This document shows, in pieces, positions 33,780-40,589 of a DNA stretch of 64,000 nt. The position numbers and the translations under genes were made by a program. Origin of the DNA: Saccharopolyspora oryzae (lineage in GTDB: Bacteria > Actinomycetota > Actinomycetes > Mycobacteriales > Pseudonocardiaceae); NCBI RefSeq assembly GCF_027853915.1, contig NZ_JAQGLA010000007.1, forward strand, positions 62,001 to 126,000. Direction: 5' to 3'. The notes under the pieces were generated by a model. That model ran no database searches. It saw nothing but the letters and a program-made list of their open reading frames with translations, and was not told the origin of the DNA. The number at the start of each line of letters is the position of its first letter. Within the stretch, counting starts at the first letter, position 1.

Positions 33780-34877
33780 CTAGCAGATCCGCGGCAGCGG
33801 ATCGCCCACCAGCAGATCAACGATCCGGGTGCCGCCGAACGTCGTGTTCAGCAGCACCAGGCCCGGTGGATCGTCCCCGACCCGCCCGATCAGCGCGGCT
33901 TGCTCCCCCAGCGGGTGCGAGCGCATCGCCGCCAGCGCCGCCTCCGCGTGCTCCCCGGGGACGACCGCGACGATGCGCCCTTCGCAGGCCACGTACAGCG
34001 GATCGATCCCCAGCAGCTCGGACGCACCGCGGACTTCGGCCCGCACCGGGACCGCGGCCTCGTCCACGACCACGGCCACCTCCGCAGCCCGGGCGATCTC
34101 GTTGAGCACCGTCGCGACACCGCCGCGGGTGGCGTCGCGCAGCGCCCGGACCTCCGGCACCGCCGCGAGCAGGTCCGCGACCAGCCCGTGCACCGGTGCG
34201 GTGTCGGAGACCACGTCGGAGTCGATGTCCAGCTCACCGCGGGCGAGCATCACGGTCACCCCGTGATCGCCGATCGGCCCGGAGACCAGGACGGCGTCGC
34301 CCGGGCGCGGCGTGCCGATCCCGAGACGGTGGCCGGTGGCCAGCACACCGACGCCCGAGGTGTTGATGTAGCAGCCGTCCGCCTTGCCCTTCTGCACGAC
34401 CTTGGTGTCGCCGGTCACCACCTGCACGCCGGCCGCCCGCGCAGCGGCCGCCATCGATTCGACGATTCGGGTCAGGTCGGCGACCGGGAAACCCTCCTCC
34501 AGCAGGAAACCCGCCGACAGGTAACGCGGCGTCGCACCGGAGACCGCGAGGTCGTTGACCGTGCCGTTGACGGCCAGGTCGCCGATGTCGCCACCGGGGA
34601 AGAACAGCGGGGACACCACGAACGAGTCGGTGGTGAAGGCCAACCGGTGGCCGTCCACCGGCAGTTCCGCGCCGTCTTCGAGCGGTTCCAGCAGTTCGTT
34701 GCGGAACGCCTCCAGGAACACCGCCTCGACGAGGGTCTGCGTGGCCTTCCCGCCGGAGCCGTGCGCGAGGGTGATCCGCTCCTCCCGCACCTTCGGCTTG
34801 CGGCGGCGGGCCCGCTCGATGCGGTCGAGCACCTGCTGCTCGGGATCGCTCAGGCCCGCCTGGTGTTCGGTGCTCAC
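33780..34877 (-). CDS. hypE: Hydrogenase maturation protein HypE
   Basis: The gene encodes 365 residues of the PurM-like ATPase family. ITLAHGSGGKATQTLVE, LAFTTDSFVVSPLFFPGGDIGDLAVNGTVND and the C-terminal PRIC, whose Cys carries the thiocarboxamide converted to thiocyanate, are the HypE hallmarks. It accepts the carbamoyl group from HypF and passes CN to the iron on HypCD. GTG at 34877 overlaps the hypD stop by 4 bases (GTGA) and has AAGGAGG upstream, which decides this start over a longer frame. Confidence 0.95.
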   Translation of the reverse strand: MSTEHQAGLSDPEQQVLDRIERARRRKPKVREERITLAHGSGGKATQTLVEAVFLEAFRNELLEPLEDGAELPVDGHRLAFTTDSFVVSPLFFPGGDIGDLAVNGTVNDLAVSGATPRYLSAGFLLEEGFPVADLTRIVESMAAAARAAGVQVVTGDTKVVQKGKADGCYINTSGVGVLATGHRLGIGTPRPGDAVLVSGPIGDHGVTVMLARGELDIDSDVVSDTAPVHGLVADLLAAVPEVRALRDATRGGVATVLNEIARAAEVAVVVDEAAVPVRAEVRGASELLGIDPLYVACEGRIVAVVPGEHAEAALAAMRSHPLGEQAALIGRVGDDPPGLVLLNTTFGGTRIVDLLVGDPLPRIC

Positions 34878-36001
34878 GTCCGGCTCGCCTCCTTGACCCG
34901 TTCCCGGCTGAACCGCCCGAAGTTGTAGTAGGCCGCGCAAGCGCCTTCCGGCGAGACCATGCAGGTGCCGATCGGCGTCTCCGGGGTGCAGGCGGTGCCG
35001 AACACCTTGCACTCCCAAGGTTTGAGGACGCCCTTGAGCACCTCACCGCACTGGCAGGACTTGGGATCGGCCACCCGCACGCCCGGCAGGTCGAAGCGGC
35101 GCTCGGCGTCGAACTCCGCGTAAGAGTCGCGCAGCCGCAGCGCGGAGTGGGAGATGAAGCCCAGCCCGCGCCACTCGAAGTACGGGCGCAGCTCCATCGT
35201 CTTGGCGATCGCCGCCAACGCGGTCTTGTTGCCCTCCCAGGGCACCACGCGCTTGTACTGGTTCTCGACCTCGCAGCGCCCCTCCGCCAACTGCTTGAGC
35301 AGCAGGTATATCGACTGCATGATGTCCAGCGGTTCGAAACCCGCGACCACCACGGGCTTGCCGTAGTCGCGGGCGATGAACTCGTAGGGCCGGCAGCCGA
35401 TGACCGTGGACACGTGCCCCGGCCCGAGGAACCCGTCCAGCCGAAGGTCCGGGGAGTCCAGGATCGCCTTGATGGCCGGGATGATCGTCACGTGGTTGCC
35501 GAAGACGGAGAAGTTCTCCAAGCCCTCCTGCTCGGCGCGCAGCAGCGTCATCGCCGTCGACGGCGCGGTGGTTTCGAACCCGATGGCCATGAACACCACG
35601 TGCCGGTCGGGGTCCTGCCGGGCGAGCTTCAGCGCGTCCAACGGCGAGTACACCATGCGGATGTTGGTGTCCTCGGCGTTGGAGTCGAAGAAGTTCCCGG
35701 CGCTGCCCGGAACTCGCATCATGTCGCCGAAGGAGGTCATGAGCACGTCGGGTTGGCGCGCGATGTGGATGGCGTCGTCCACCCGCCCCATCGGGATCAC
35801 GCACACCGGGCACCCCGGCCCGTGGACCAACGACACGTTCTCCGGCAGGTAGTCCTCGATGCCGTGCTTGTAGATGGTGTGGGTGTGCCCGCCGCAGACC
35901 TCCATGAACTTGTACTGGCGTCCCGGCTCGCACAGCGCGGCGATCTCGGCCGCCAGCGCCCGCGCCTTGTCCGCGTCCCGGTACTCGTCGACGAATCGCA
36001 T
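34874..36001 (-). CDS. hypD: Hydrogenase maturation protein HypD
   Basis: A 375-residue HypD with the conserved active-site segments: MEVCGGHTHTIYKHG near residue 38, VHGPGCPVCVIPMGRVD near 63 and the C-terminal [4Fe-4S] cysteines (KSCQCGEVLKG, CKVFGTACTPETPIG, SPEGACAAYYNFGR). With HypC it forms the scaffold on which Fe(CN)2CO is assembled. ATG 36001 (MRFVDEYRD, the usual family start) follows GGGGGA; GTG 36016 overlapping the hypC stop is possible and would add five residues. Flanked by hypC and hypE with overlaps. Confidence 0.95.
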   Translation of the reverse strand: MRFVDEYRDADKARALAAEIAALCEPGRQYKFMEVCGGHTHTIYKHGIEDYLPENVSLVHGPGCPVCVIPMGRVDDAIHIARQPDVLMTSFGDMMRVPGSAGNFFDSNAEDTNIRMVYSPLDALKLARQDPDRHVVFMAIGFETTAPSTAMTLLRAEQEGLENFSVFGNHVTIIPAIKAILDSPDLRLDGFLGPGHVSTVIGCRPYEFIARDYGKPVVVAGFEPLDIMQSIYLLLKQLAEGRCEVENQYKRVVPWEGNKTALAAIAKTMELRPYFEWRGLGFISHSALRLRDSYAEFDAERRFDLPGVRVADPKSCQCGEVLKGVLKPWECKVFGTACTPETPIGTCMVSPEGACAAYYNFGRFSRERVKEASRT

Positions 36002-36012
36002 CGGTCCCCCAG

Positions 36013-36282
36013 TCACTCGATGCGCGAATCGTGCAGCGCGTCGATCTCGTCGGTGTAGGTCTGCCCCAGTCCCTCCAGGAACTCCAGCACCGCACGGGCT
36101 TCATGCTCATCCACTGTGGACAAGGCGAAGCCGACGTGGATCAGGATCCACTCGCCCGGCTCCGGCGGCGGGTCGAGCAGGCTGATGTTGATGTTGCGGC
36201 GCACGCCGCTGACCTCGACCTTGGCCAGGTCCGGCCGGTCCGGGAGGATCTCCAGGACCTCACCGGGGATCGCCAGGCACAT
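36013..36282 (-). CDS. hypC: Hydrogenase assembly chaperone HypC
   Basis: The protein has 89 residues starting MCLAIPGEVLEI, the HypC/HybG/HupF signature in which Cys2 binds the iron precursor and the large subunit. The remainder forms the small OB-like barrel (GEWILIHVGFALSTVDEHEA) and a C-terminal helix. Its start overlaps the 3' end of the SIS-domain gene by 23 bases. This is the canonical HypC; a second, divergent HypC-like gene lies at 36955. Confidence 0.93.
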   Translation of the reverse strand: MCLAIPGEVLEILPDRPDLAKVEVSGVRRNINISLLDPPPEPGEWILIHVGFALSTVDEHEARAVLEFLEGLGQTYTDEIDALHDSRIE

Positions 36283-36958
36283 CGGCGGCTCCTCCCGATC
36301 CCAATGCCATCAGGGTCATCTCCCACAGGGCGTGGTACAGCGTCGTCTGCGCTTCCTGGATGCGGTGCACCGACGCCGACGGCACCACGAAGAGGTGGTC
36401 GACGTGCTCGGATTCCGCCATCCGCCCGCCCTTGTCACCGGCGATGCCCACGGTGAGCAGGCCGCGCTGCGCGGCCTCCGCGAAGGCGCCCAGCAGGTTC
36501 GCGGAATTGCCGCTGGTGGACAGGCCGACCGCGATGTCGCCCCGGCGGCCGAAGGCACCGATCTGGCGGGCGAACACCACGTCGAAGCCGATGTCGTTGG
36601 ACAGGGCGGTGACCACTGCGATGTCGCTGGTCAACCCGATCGCTGGGAGGGGGCGCGCCGACCGCCCCGGGCTGAGGAACAGGCTGGCCAGGTCCTGGGC
36701 ATCGGTGGAACTGCCGCCGTTGCCGAAGGTCAGCAGTCTCCCGCCGGCGGCGAAGCGCGCGGCCATCGCCGAGGCGCAAGCGACGATCTCGGCGCGATAG
36801 CGGCTCTTGACCTGCTCGCGCAGGCCCATGATCTCGCGCGCCTTGTCCTCCGTGGATTTGCGCACCTCGTCCAGCACCGCGTCGACGTCACCGTCCGAGG
36901 TCGACAGGAACGGGTAGAGCGATGCGACGGCATCGGTGTCCGCATCCAAGGTGCTCAC
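36260..36958 (-). CDS. SIS-domain protein, phosphoheptose isomerase-like (first copy)
   Basis: A 232-residue SIS-fold protein of the GmhA type: GGRLLTFGNGGSSTDAQDLASLF near residue 75, then DIAVGLSTSGNSANLLGAF and TVGIAGDKGGRMA. GmhA isomerises sedoheptulose 7-phosphate, but no heptose-pathway genes are nearby, and such genes recur inside actinobacterial group 1h hydrogenase operons, so the role is more likely in hydrogenase maturation or regulation, for example binding a phosphosugar. Residues 1-45 form an extra helical N-terminus. It overlaps hypC (23 bases) and the HypC-like gene (GTGA). Confidence 0.85.
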   Translation of the reverse strand: MSTLDADTDAVASLYPFLSTSDGDVDAVLDEVRKSTEDKAREIMGLREQVKSRYRAEIVACASAMAARFAAGGRLLTFGNGGSSTDAQDLASLFLSPGRSARPLPAIGLTSDIAVVTALSNDIGFDVVFARQIGAFGRRGDIAVGLSTSGNSANLLGAFAEAAQRGLLTVGIAGDKGGRMAESEHVDHLFVVPSASVHRIQEAQTTLYHALWEMTLMALGSGGAADVPGDPR

Positions 36959-37170
36959 CCCTCCACGATCGCGATCGACTCACCGGCGTGGACCAGCACC
37001 ACGTCACCAGGACCAGCGGGGACCAGGGCGATGCTGACCACTTCCTCACCGGTTTCGGTGGCCACCGCGGCGAACTCGTCGTCCAGCAGCCGCAGCACCC
37101 GGACCTGCACGGCCTCGTCCGAGCAGGTCACGCAGGAGTCCCCGGAGCAGGCCCGCTCCTCGGCGTTCAT
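36955..37170 (-). CDS. HypC-like small chaperone, second copy with Cys-rich N-terminus
   Basis: The protein has 71 residues. The C-terminal part (VSIALVPAGPGDVVLVHAGESIAIVE) has the HypC/HupF barrel course, but the start is MNAEERACSGDSCVTCSDEAV instead of MCLAIPG, placing three cysteines in the first 16 residues. It cannot use the N-terminal Cys2 chemistry of HypC, so it may carry a metal or act as a dedicated scaffold for the actinobacterial enzyme. It lies between the two SIS genes with 4-base overlaps on both sides. Confidence 0.85.
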   Translation of the reverse strand: MNAEERACSGDSCVTCSDEAVQVRVLRLLDDEFAAVATETGEEVVSIALVPAGPGDVVLVHAGESIAIVEG

Positions 37171-37796
37171 GCGCTCACCGCCTGCCGCAGGGCTCCCGGG
37201 TGCTCGAAGAACACGTGCACCAGCTCCCACAGGACGTGGTACGTGGTCACGTGCACTTCCTTGACCACGCGGGGATCCCGGGACCGCGCGATCAGCACGT
37301 GGTCGACCGCGTCGTCGGCCATGCCGCCGCCGTCGCCGCCCGCCAGACCGACGGTGAGCAGCCCCAACCGCCGGGCTTCGGCCAGGCCGCGGCGGACGTT
37401 CCCGCAGTTCCCGTCGGTGGACAGGCCCAGCGCGATGTCCTGCGGGTCGGCGAGGCAGCGGAGCTGGTGGGCGAACACCTCGTCCATGCCTTCGCCGATG
37501 GCCACCCCGGTCACGGTCGCGACATCGGCGGTCAGCGACATCGCCGGCAGGGCCCGCTTGCCCACGATCACCGGGTGCACGAACTCCACGGACACGTGCT
37601 GGGCGTCCGTGCTCGGCCCGCCGTTGCCGAAGACGATGAGCTTGCCGCCCGCGTGGAACCGGGTGGCCATCGCGTGGCACGCCCGCGCGACCCGCTCGGC
37701 GTCACCCACCAGCGCCTGCAGCGGTGGCACCCGTCGCTCGAAGATCTCGTCGACGGCGCGCGCCGCGACTTCTTCGGACCACGGCATCGAGGTCAC
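37167..37796 (-). CDS. SIS-domain protein, phosphoheptose isomerase-like (second copy)
   Basis: A 209-residue GmhA-like protein paralogous to the one at 36260: GGKLIVFGNGGPSTDAQHVSVEF, DIALGLSTDGNCGNVRRGLAEA and TVGLAGGDGGGMADD. The Ser of the STSGNS phosphate loop is changed (STDGNC), so the two copies probably differ in ligand or only one is active; SIS proteins often form heteromers. Its stop overlaps the HypC-like start (ATGA). Upstream is an 80-base gap, the largest inside this part of the operon. Confidence 0.82.
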   Translation of the reverse strand: MTSMPWSEEVAARAVDEIFERRVPPLQALVGDAERVARACHAMATRFHAGGKLIVFGNGGPSTDAQHVSVEFVHPVIVGKRALPAMSLTADVATVTGVAIGEGMDEVFAHQLRCLADPQDIALGLSTDGNCGNVRRGLAEARRLGLLTVGLAGGDGGGMADDAVDHVLIARSRDPRVVKEVHVTTYHVLWELVHVFFEHPGALRQAVSA

Positions 37797-37876
37797 ATCC
37801 TCACTAGCAGTCGTGCGGGCGCACCCACGCTAAGGGCGTCCCGATGTCGCAACAACTCGATCTGCTTGTCCGGCAA

Positions 37877-38008
37877 TCACATTCGGGTCATCTTCAGGTA
37901 TCGGGCCAGTGCGGGACATTCCCGCACGAGCACCACCAGCGCGACCACGGCGAGCGCTCCGAACACCGCGCAGACCGCCTTGCGCGAAGTGCACTTCTCA
38001 TCCTTCAT
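37877..38008 (-). CDS. DUF6893-like single-pass membrane peptide
   Basis: A 43-residue peptide: a polar start with two Cys (MKDEKCTSRKAVC), one membrane helix (AVFGALAVVALVVLV) and the tail ECPALARYLKMTRM. The tail pattern P-x-L-x-RYLKM matches the tiny DUF6893 proteins seen in actinobacterial 1h hydrogenase loci. ATG at 38008 is preceded by GGAAGGGG and overlaps the preceding gene by 11 bases. It may anchor the otherwise soluble hydrogenase to the membrane or its electron acceptor; that is inference. Confidence 0.75.
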   Translation of the reverse strand: MKDEKCTSRKAVCAVFGALAVVALVVLVRECPALARYLKMTRM

Positions 38009-38609
38009 CGCCGACCCCTTCCCTCGATCCGGCGTTCTCCACGAGATCGTCCACAACGGACATCACGACGCCGAGCACGCGGTCCTCGATCTCCGCACCG
38101 CAACCGACCGCGGTGATCTGCGCGCAACCCGGCTCCAACCACGCGGGCGGTGGACCGAGTTCACCCGGCCCCAGTTCTGCGGACAGCAGGACCGCGGCGT
38201 CGTAGTCCTCCAGCGCGCGCAGCAGATCGTGCCGCCGGAGGCCGAAGTCCGCGACGCGGACGCCCGGCGGGAGATCGCGTCCGCGAAGGGCTTCGACGAC
38301 CGCGCCCACGCCTCGCTCAGCGGGCTTGAAGCCGTCGCCCGCACCAGCGACCAGCACCCGGCGCGCGCTGCCTCCCGGCAGCGGTTCGAGTTCTTCCGGG
38401 TCGAAGAAGAAGCGGTGGCCGAGTTGGCTCATCGGGCCGAGGTCCACCGCGGTGTCGCCGAGCAGCGACACGGCCACGTAGACCCGGCCGTCGGCGCCGT
38501 GTTCGACGCCGTCTACCTCGGCTAGCTTGCCCGCGAGCGCGAGGTCGACGATGTCGGCCCGCCGGGACGGCCGCAGCCTGACCCGCGTCCCGACGTCCGG
38601 CACGGTCAC
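37998..38609 (-). CDS. Degenerate hydrogenase maturation protease-like protein
   Basis: The protein has 203 residues. The first 75 form a small beta-rich domain containing DLGPMSQLGHRFFFDPEEL, of unknown function. Residues 80-195 follow the HyaD/HybD peptidase fold: VLVAGAGDGFKPAERGVGAVVEAL replaces the normal GxGN...D/E loop, and ITAVGCGAEIEDRVLG follows. The Asn of GxGN is Asp and the first nickel-sensing acid is shifted, so it is probably a non-cleaving relative that binds the precursor. A proper protease is present at 43541. The GTG start overlaps the DUF6084 stop (GTGA). Confidence 0.7.
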   Translation of the reverse strand: MTVPDVGTRVRLRPSRRADIVDLALAGKLAEVDGVEHGADGRVYVAVSLLGDTAVDLGPMSQLGHRFFFDPEELEPLPGGSARRVLVAGAGDGFKPAERGVGAVVEALRGRDLPPGVRVADFGLRRHDLLRALEDYDAAVLLSAELGPGELGPPPAWLEPGCAQITAVGCGAEIEDRVLGVVMSVVDDLVENAGSREGVGDEG

Positions 38610-39244
38610 GACGCGTCCTGCTCGGCGTCGCGCAACAGCGAGGCGATCGCCTCGTCCCAGGTGCCGAAGGCGCGGGCACGCCGGTAGTCGTGCAGGCGTG
38701 AGAAGCTGCTGCGCGTGATCCGCACCCAACGGGTGTCGCCGAGGGCCTCGTGCCACCGCTGCGCCGCGAGCTCGAAGGTGGCCTCCTGGGACCAGTCGAT
38801 CTGCGTGGTCCGCAGCCGTTCGTCCGGCCCCAGGTGGAAGATCGTGCCGCTGAACAGGAAGTCCAGCGGTACCGGACCGCTTCGCACCGCGTGGAAGTAC
38901 TTCGCGACGGCGAGTTCGACATCATCGGTGCAGGCGACCGGCAGCGGCACCGCGACGCGGTCGGTGAACGGGCCGACGACCGTGGTCAGCCGCGTCCAGG
39001 GCAGCGGGCGCAGCGTCGTCGCCCAGCGCTGCGGGGCGCCGAACAGCTCGGCGAGTTCGTCCCGCTCCGCACGCTCGTAGCGGCGGCGGGCCGGGGCGAT
39101 GCGGATCGCCGTGGTCAGCGTGATGGAGCGCACCGGGCCGCCGCTGGTCCGGTGGATGTCGAGCTCGAAGTGCAGCGCGGGCACCGCGGTCAGGCGTGCC
39201 GGTTCCGCCCCGGTGATGGCGAAGGACAGCTCCGGTGCGGTCAT
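38606..39244 (-). CDS. DUF6084-family hydrogenase-associated protein
   Basis: A 212-residue soluble, beta-rich protein (ALHFELDIHRTSGGPVRSITL, then FSGTIFHLGPDERLRTTQIDW) matching the DUF6084 family found beside actinobacterial hydrogenase structural genes. No catalytic motif is evident. Its position between DUF5947, the 67-residue protein and the protease-like protein, with 4-base overlaps on both sides, argues for a role in assembly or maturation of HhySL. Confidence 0.78.
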   Translation of the reverse strand: MTAPELSFAITGAEPARLTAVPALHFELDIHRTSGGPVRSITLTTAIRIAPARRRYERAERDELAELFGAPQRWATTLRPLPWTRLTTVVGPFTDRVAVPLPVACTDDVELAVAKYFHAVRSGPVPLDFLFSGTIFHLGPDERLRTTQIDWSQEATFELAAQRWHEALGDTRWVRITRSSFSRLHDYRRARAFGTWDEAIASLLRDAEQDAS

Positions 39245-39444
39245 GCCGGCGACAGGTTCGGCATCGACGACAGGATCGGGTCCCGCCGGCCCGCGCAGAT
39301 CCCGGTGGACCTGCGAGCCGTCGAAGTTCCGTCCGGCCGATGACCCGGCTGGCGCTCGTAGTTCCCGACGCTGTTGCCCTGCGGAACGCCCCGGAGGTGC
39401 GCCGGAGCGTCGCGGCGCACCTGCGGTTCACCGACTTCGATCAT
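39241..39444 (-). CDS. 67-residue basic protein in the hydrogenase operon, unrecognised
   Basis: The start at 39444 has an ideal GAGGAGG 5 bases before ATG, and its stop overlaps the DUF6084 start (ATGA), so translation is very likely. The product is hydrophilic, Arg/Pro/Gly-rich and probably unfolded on its own, with a single Cys near residue 50. Its start overlaps the DUF5947 gene by 17 bases. No family is recognised; it could be a small assembly factor or a frame that exists mainly to couple translation. Confidence 0.55.
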   Translation of the reverse strand: MIEVGEPQVRRDAPAHLRGVPQGNSVGNYERQPGHRPDGTSTARRSTGICAGRRDPILSSMPNLSPA

Positions 39445-40072
39445 GCGTGCCTCCTCGGGATCCGCCTTCTCGCAGGCGTGCGAAGTACTCGTCGACCTGA
39501 CGCCAGACCTCGCTGCCACCGCTGAAGCCGCGCCAGTGCGTGCGCAGGAGGGCCACCAGCCGGTAGCACTCGTCCAGCGGGAGCAGCCACGCCGACGTCA
39601 CGTCGTGCAGCCGGTCGATCAGCAGCGCCTCGACATCGCTGTCCATTGCGGACAGTCGTGGATTCGCTGCGACCAGCCGCCGCCAGCTGTCGGCATCGAC
39701 GTCGGACCGCATGGTGCCGACCGGGTTCGGGTAGAACGCGGTGACCCGGTCGTCCGCGTCGCGGTGCACGAAGAACGCCAGCCCGACGGGAATGCCGAAG
39801 CTCGCCCACTGCACGTCGTCCAGCTCGAACTCCGCGAGCAGCCGCGGGCGCGACCGGATGAGCCGGTAGTGGCCGCCGCCGGCGGCGTGGTGGTCGAACA
39901 GCACACCGCACGCCGGGCAGGCGCACGACAGCGCCCCGGTCTCGGTGTTGAGCACGTGGCGGTGCTGGTCCGCCAGCTCGTCCGAGCAGAGGTCGCAGCG
40001 CTGCGCCGATCCGGTCGGTGTCCGGGTCCGGCGGTGGGCGAACTCGCGCAGCGTCGAGGGCATCGCGCTCAC
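39428..40072 (-). CDS. DUF5947-family protein with CxxC motifs
   Basis: The gene encodes 214 residues. Two cysteine pairs near the N-terminus (RCDLCSDEL and CACPACGVLFDHHAAGG) form a probable zinc or rubredoxin-like site. The rest is mixed alpha/beta (DVQWASFGIPVGLAFFVH, then WLLPLDECYRLVALLRTHW). It matches DUF5947, a family repeatedly found in group 1h hydrogenase operons. A rubredoxin-like role in protecting or assembling the oxygen-exposed enzyme is possible. GTG 40072 overlaps the NifU-like stop (GTGA); ATG 40063 is the alternative start. Confidence 0.8.
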   Translation of the reverse strand: MSAMPSTLREFAHRRTRTPTGSAQRCDLCSDELADQHRHVLNTETGALSCACPACGVLFDHHAAGGGHYRLIRSRPRLLAEFELDDVQWASFGIPVGLAFFVHRDADDRVTAFYPNPVGTMRSDVDADSWRRLVAANPRLSAMDSDVEALLIDRLHDVTSAWLLPLDECYRLVALLRTHWRGFSGGSEVWRQVDEYFARLREGGSRGGTHDRSR

Positions 40073-40587
40073 CGCTCCCCGACCGGGAACAGGTCCTCGA
40101 CGGGGATCACGGTCGACGGCTCCGGTGCCACGGCCCGGATCTCGACGTCGTCGAGTTCGGGCGCCGCCGCCAGCACCACCTCCCGCGCGGATCCGCGCAG
40201 CTGCGCCGCCGTGGACTGGCAACCCCGGACCGCCACCTCGAGCACCGCCACACCCGCCTGCACGTCGAGCAGCCGGAGCGACTCGGCGCCGAACGCCGTC
40301 CGCACCTCGGCCAAGGCCTCGCCGATCCGGTCCTCGACACCGACCGGGTGAAGGTCGTGCACCAGCAGCAGGTGCGACACGAGCTCGTCGCGGGCGAACT
40401 CGCGCACCAGGTCGGGACCGGCGCGCTCCACCATCCGCGCCAGGCACTCCCCGTACAGGCCCACGACGGCCTGCACCGCCTCGATCGCGTGCGCCCCGGC
40501 GACCGGTTCGTTCCCGGGCCCCAGGTCGGACAGCAAGGTCTCAGCGCGCTCGATCTCGTCGCGGACCTGCTCGTCGTCGCGAGGCAT
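40069..40587 (-). CDS. NifU C-terminal-domain-like protein
   Basis: A 172-residue protein. Residues 80-165 resemble the NifU scaffold domain (VEDRIGEALAEVRTAFGAESLRLLDVQ, then VAVRGCQSTAAQLRGSAREVV). The usual CxxC cluster site is reduced to a single Cys (RGCQS), so it may dimerise to hold a cluster or deliver one by another route. The N-terminal 75 residues are helical. It starts 2 bases after the large-subunit stop, and is probably a Fe-S delivery factor specific to this hydrogenase. Confidence 0.8.
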   Translation of the reverse strand: MPRDDEQVRDEIERAETLLSDLGPGNEPVAGAHAIEAVQAVVGLYGECLARMVERAGPDLVREFARDELVSHLLLVHDLHPVGVEDRIGEALAEVRTAFGAESLRLLDVQAGVAVLEVAVRGCQSTAAQLRGSAREVVLAAAPELDDVEIRAVAPEPSTVIPVEDLFPVGER

Positions 40588-40589
40588 GG

